A DNA stretch of 42,346 nucleotides from Lachnospiraceae bacterium (GTDB lineage: Bacteria > Bacillota > Clostridia > Lachnospirales > Lachnospiraceae): contig JAJPWX010000074.1 in NCBI GenBank assembly GCA_021205755.1, positions 1 to 42,346 of the forward strand, given 5' to 3'. The notes beneath the pieces are model-generated. The model was not told the DNA's origin. It saw nothing but the letters and a program-made list of their open reading frames with translations, and did not search any database. Both the position numbers and the translations under genes were made by a program. Positions 41,765 to 42,346 of the stretch are shown piece after piece (within the stretch, counting starts at the first letter, position 1; every line of letters starts with the position of its first letter).

Positions 41765-42346
41765 TTATAAACTTTCTCCCTCCTCGTAATCATAATTGCG
41801 TTTCTGGGAAGCAGGCCTGTCCCGCAGCGCCCAGCTTCGGATCGTGGCTGCGTGATTCTGATACGTCCTCCCACTGGAGGCCATATAACTGGACAGTTTT
41901 TCAATATACTGACTCCAGCCACTTACCTCGCGTTGCAGATCATACAGCTCACTCTCCGTCAGAAAAACATTGTGATATTTTCCATAGGCTGCGGCACCAT
42001 CCTTACTCCCTCTTTTTTCTGAATGGTTATTACTCATCTCTTTCTTATTACCGGACACTTTTCTGTCTGTCACAGGGACAATATTCTGTCTCTCTACCGG
42101 ACAATTTTCTGTCTCTCTGGCAGACACTTTTTTGTCTGTCTGAAACTGCTGAGCGGAAGGTATTTTCACATAGATGCGATTCGGATGACCGGCTCCCTGC
42201 CGTCTGCGTACAATCAATCCACTGTTTTCCAGCGCAGTCAGGCTGTTTTTGATGGTCACCTCGCCTTTGTGAAGTGCCGCCGCCATGTCAGCAATCGTAA
42301 AGTAGATGAACGCATGACCCTGTGCATCTGTCCAGCCATCATTCTT
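41765..42346 (-). CDS. replication initiator (RepA_N/DUF6017-like), 5' end beyond the window
   Basis: The frame is open to the right edge and continues upstream as FIYFTIADMAAALHKGEVTIKNSLTALENSGLIVRRRQGAGHPNRIYVK, a winged-helix replication initiator of the RepA_N kind. The C-terminal part (GKYHNVFLTESELYDLQREVSGWSQYIEKLSSYMASSG) is typical of DUF6017. The ATG at 42,286 is internal, not the start, because family sequence continues above it. The 2-bp gap to the DnaC-like gene indicates an operon. It suggests the excised form can replicate. Confidence 0.88.
   Translation of the reverse strand, partial: KNDGWTDAQGHAFIYFTIADMAAALHKGEVTIKNSLTALENSGLIVRRRQGAGHPNRIYVKIPSAQQFQTDKKVSARETENCPVERQNIVPVTDRKVSGNKKEMSNNHSEKRGSKDGAAAYGKYHNVFLTESELYDLQREVSGWSQYIEKLSSYMASSGRTYQNHAATIRSWALRDRPASQKRNYDYEEGESL

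Noticed and set aside
1-42346. CRISPR arrays, toxin-antitoxin pairs, restriction systems and insertion sequences.
   Set aside because: No spaced direct-repeat arrays and no recognisable genes of these types were seen on either strand.

Overview
The window looks like the chromosome of a spore-forming, anaerobic member of the Lachnospiraceae/Clostridia (Bacillota). The signs are clostridial gene order, strong GGAGG-type ribosome binding sites, an FMN riboswitch before ribU, a sporulation sigma-K gene, a CUT1 sugar transporter with a YesM/YesN-type two-component system, and clostridial mobilization genes. The species cannot be named from the sequence alone.

Region 1 (about 1-11,600) is core chromosome. 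It holds two tRNA-Ser genes, ispD, a MATE exporter, and a tRNA-modification/processing block (tsaE-tsaB-rimI, a small zinc protein, rnz, tsaD). These are followed by a NUDIX hydrolase, an FMN-riboswitch-controlled riboflavin transporter, and two D-2-hydroxyacid dehydrogenases flanking a small XRE regulator.

Region 2 begins at 12,053, where sigK is cut. Only its 3' half (11,694-12,053) is present, and it is joined at an AATGA core to a large serine recombinase whose TGA stop lies inside that core. This is the arrangement of a skin-type element that interrupts sigK. The other half of sigK is not in the window, so the element should continue past the right edge and exceed 30 kb. Near the right edge lie a replication initiator, a DnaC-like ATPase, a DUF3847-like protein, an oriT-like nic sequence and a MobA/MobL relaxase. 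The sigK insertion therefore appears to be an integrative mobilizable element with cargo.

Region 3 (14,270-38,153) is the cargo. It contains a corrinoid-protein reductive activase, a two-component system, an MBL-fold hydrolase, a GH65 phosphorylase, two esterases, a sugar transporter with a nonsense-interrupted binding protein, a MATE exporter and a LysR regulator. It ends with a three-gene operon of FAD oxidase, Fe-S (CCG) protein and GltD-like NAD(P)/FAD protein.

Five cargo promoters carry the same 15-bp palindrome, RCAACC-N3-RGTTGY, each exactly 44 bp upstream of a -10 hexamer. This puts the palindrome near -64, the usual LysR-type recognition position. The five targets are the activase, the MBL hydrolase (with the two-component genes behind it), the carboxylesterase, the MATE exporter and the FAD-oxidase operon. 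I infer one LysR-controlled regulon for uptake, hydrolysis and oxidation of an ester- or glycoside-type compound, perhaps a plant phenolic. The substrate is not shown by the sequence.

The cargo also carries duplication scars: a GH65-tail/SBP junction present twice, a MATE-tail/promoter/activase-start segment present twice, and a carboxylesterase whose first ~28 codons come from the activase gene.
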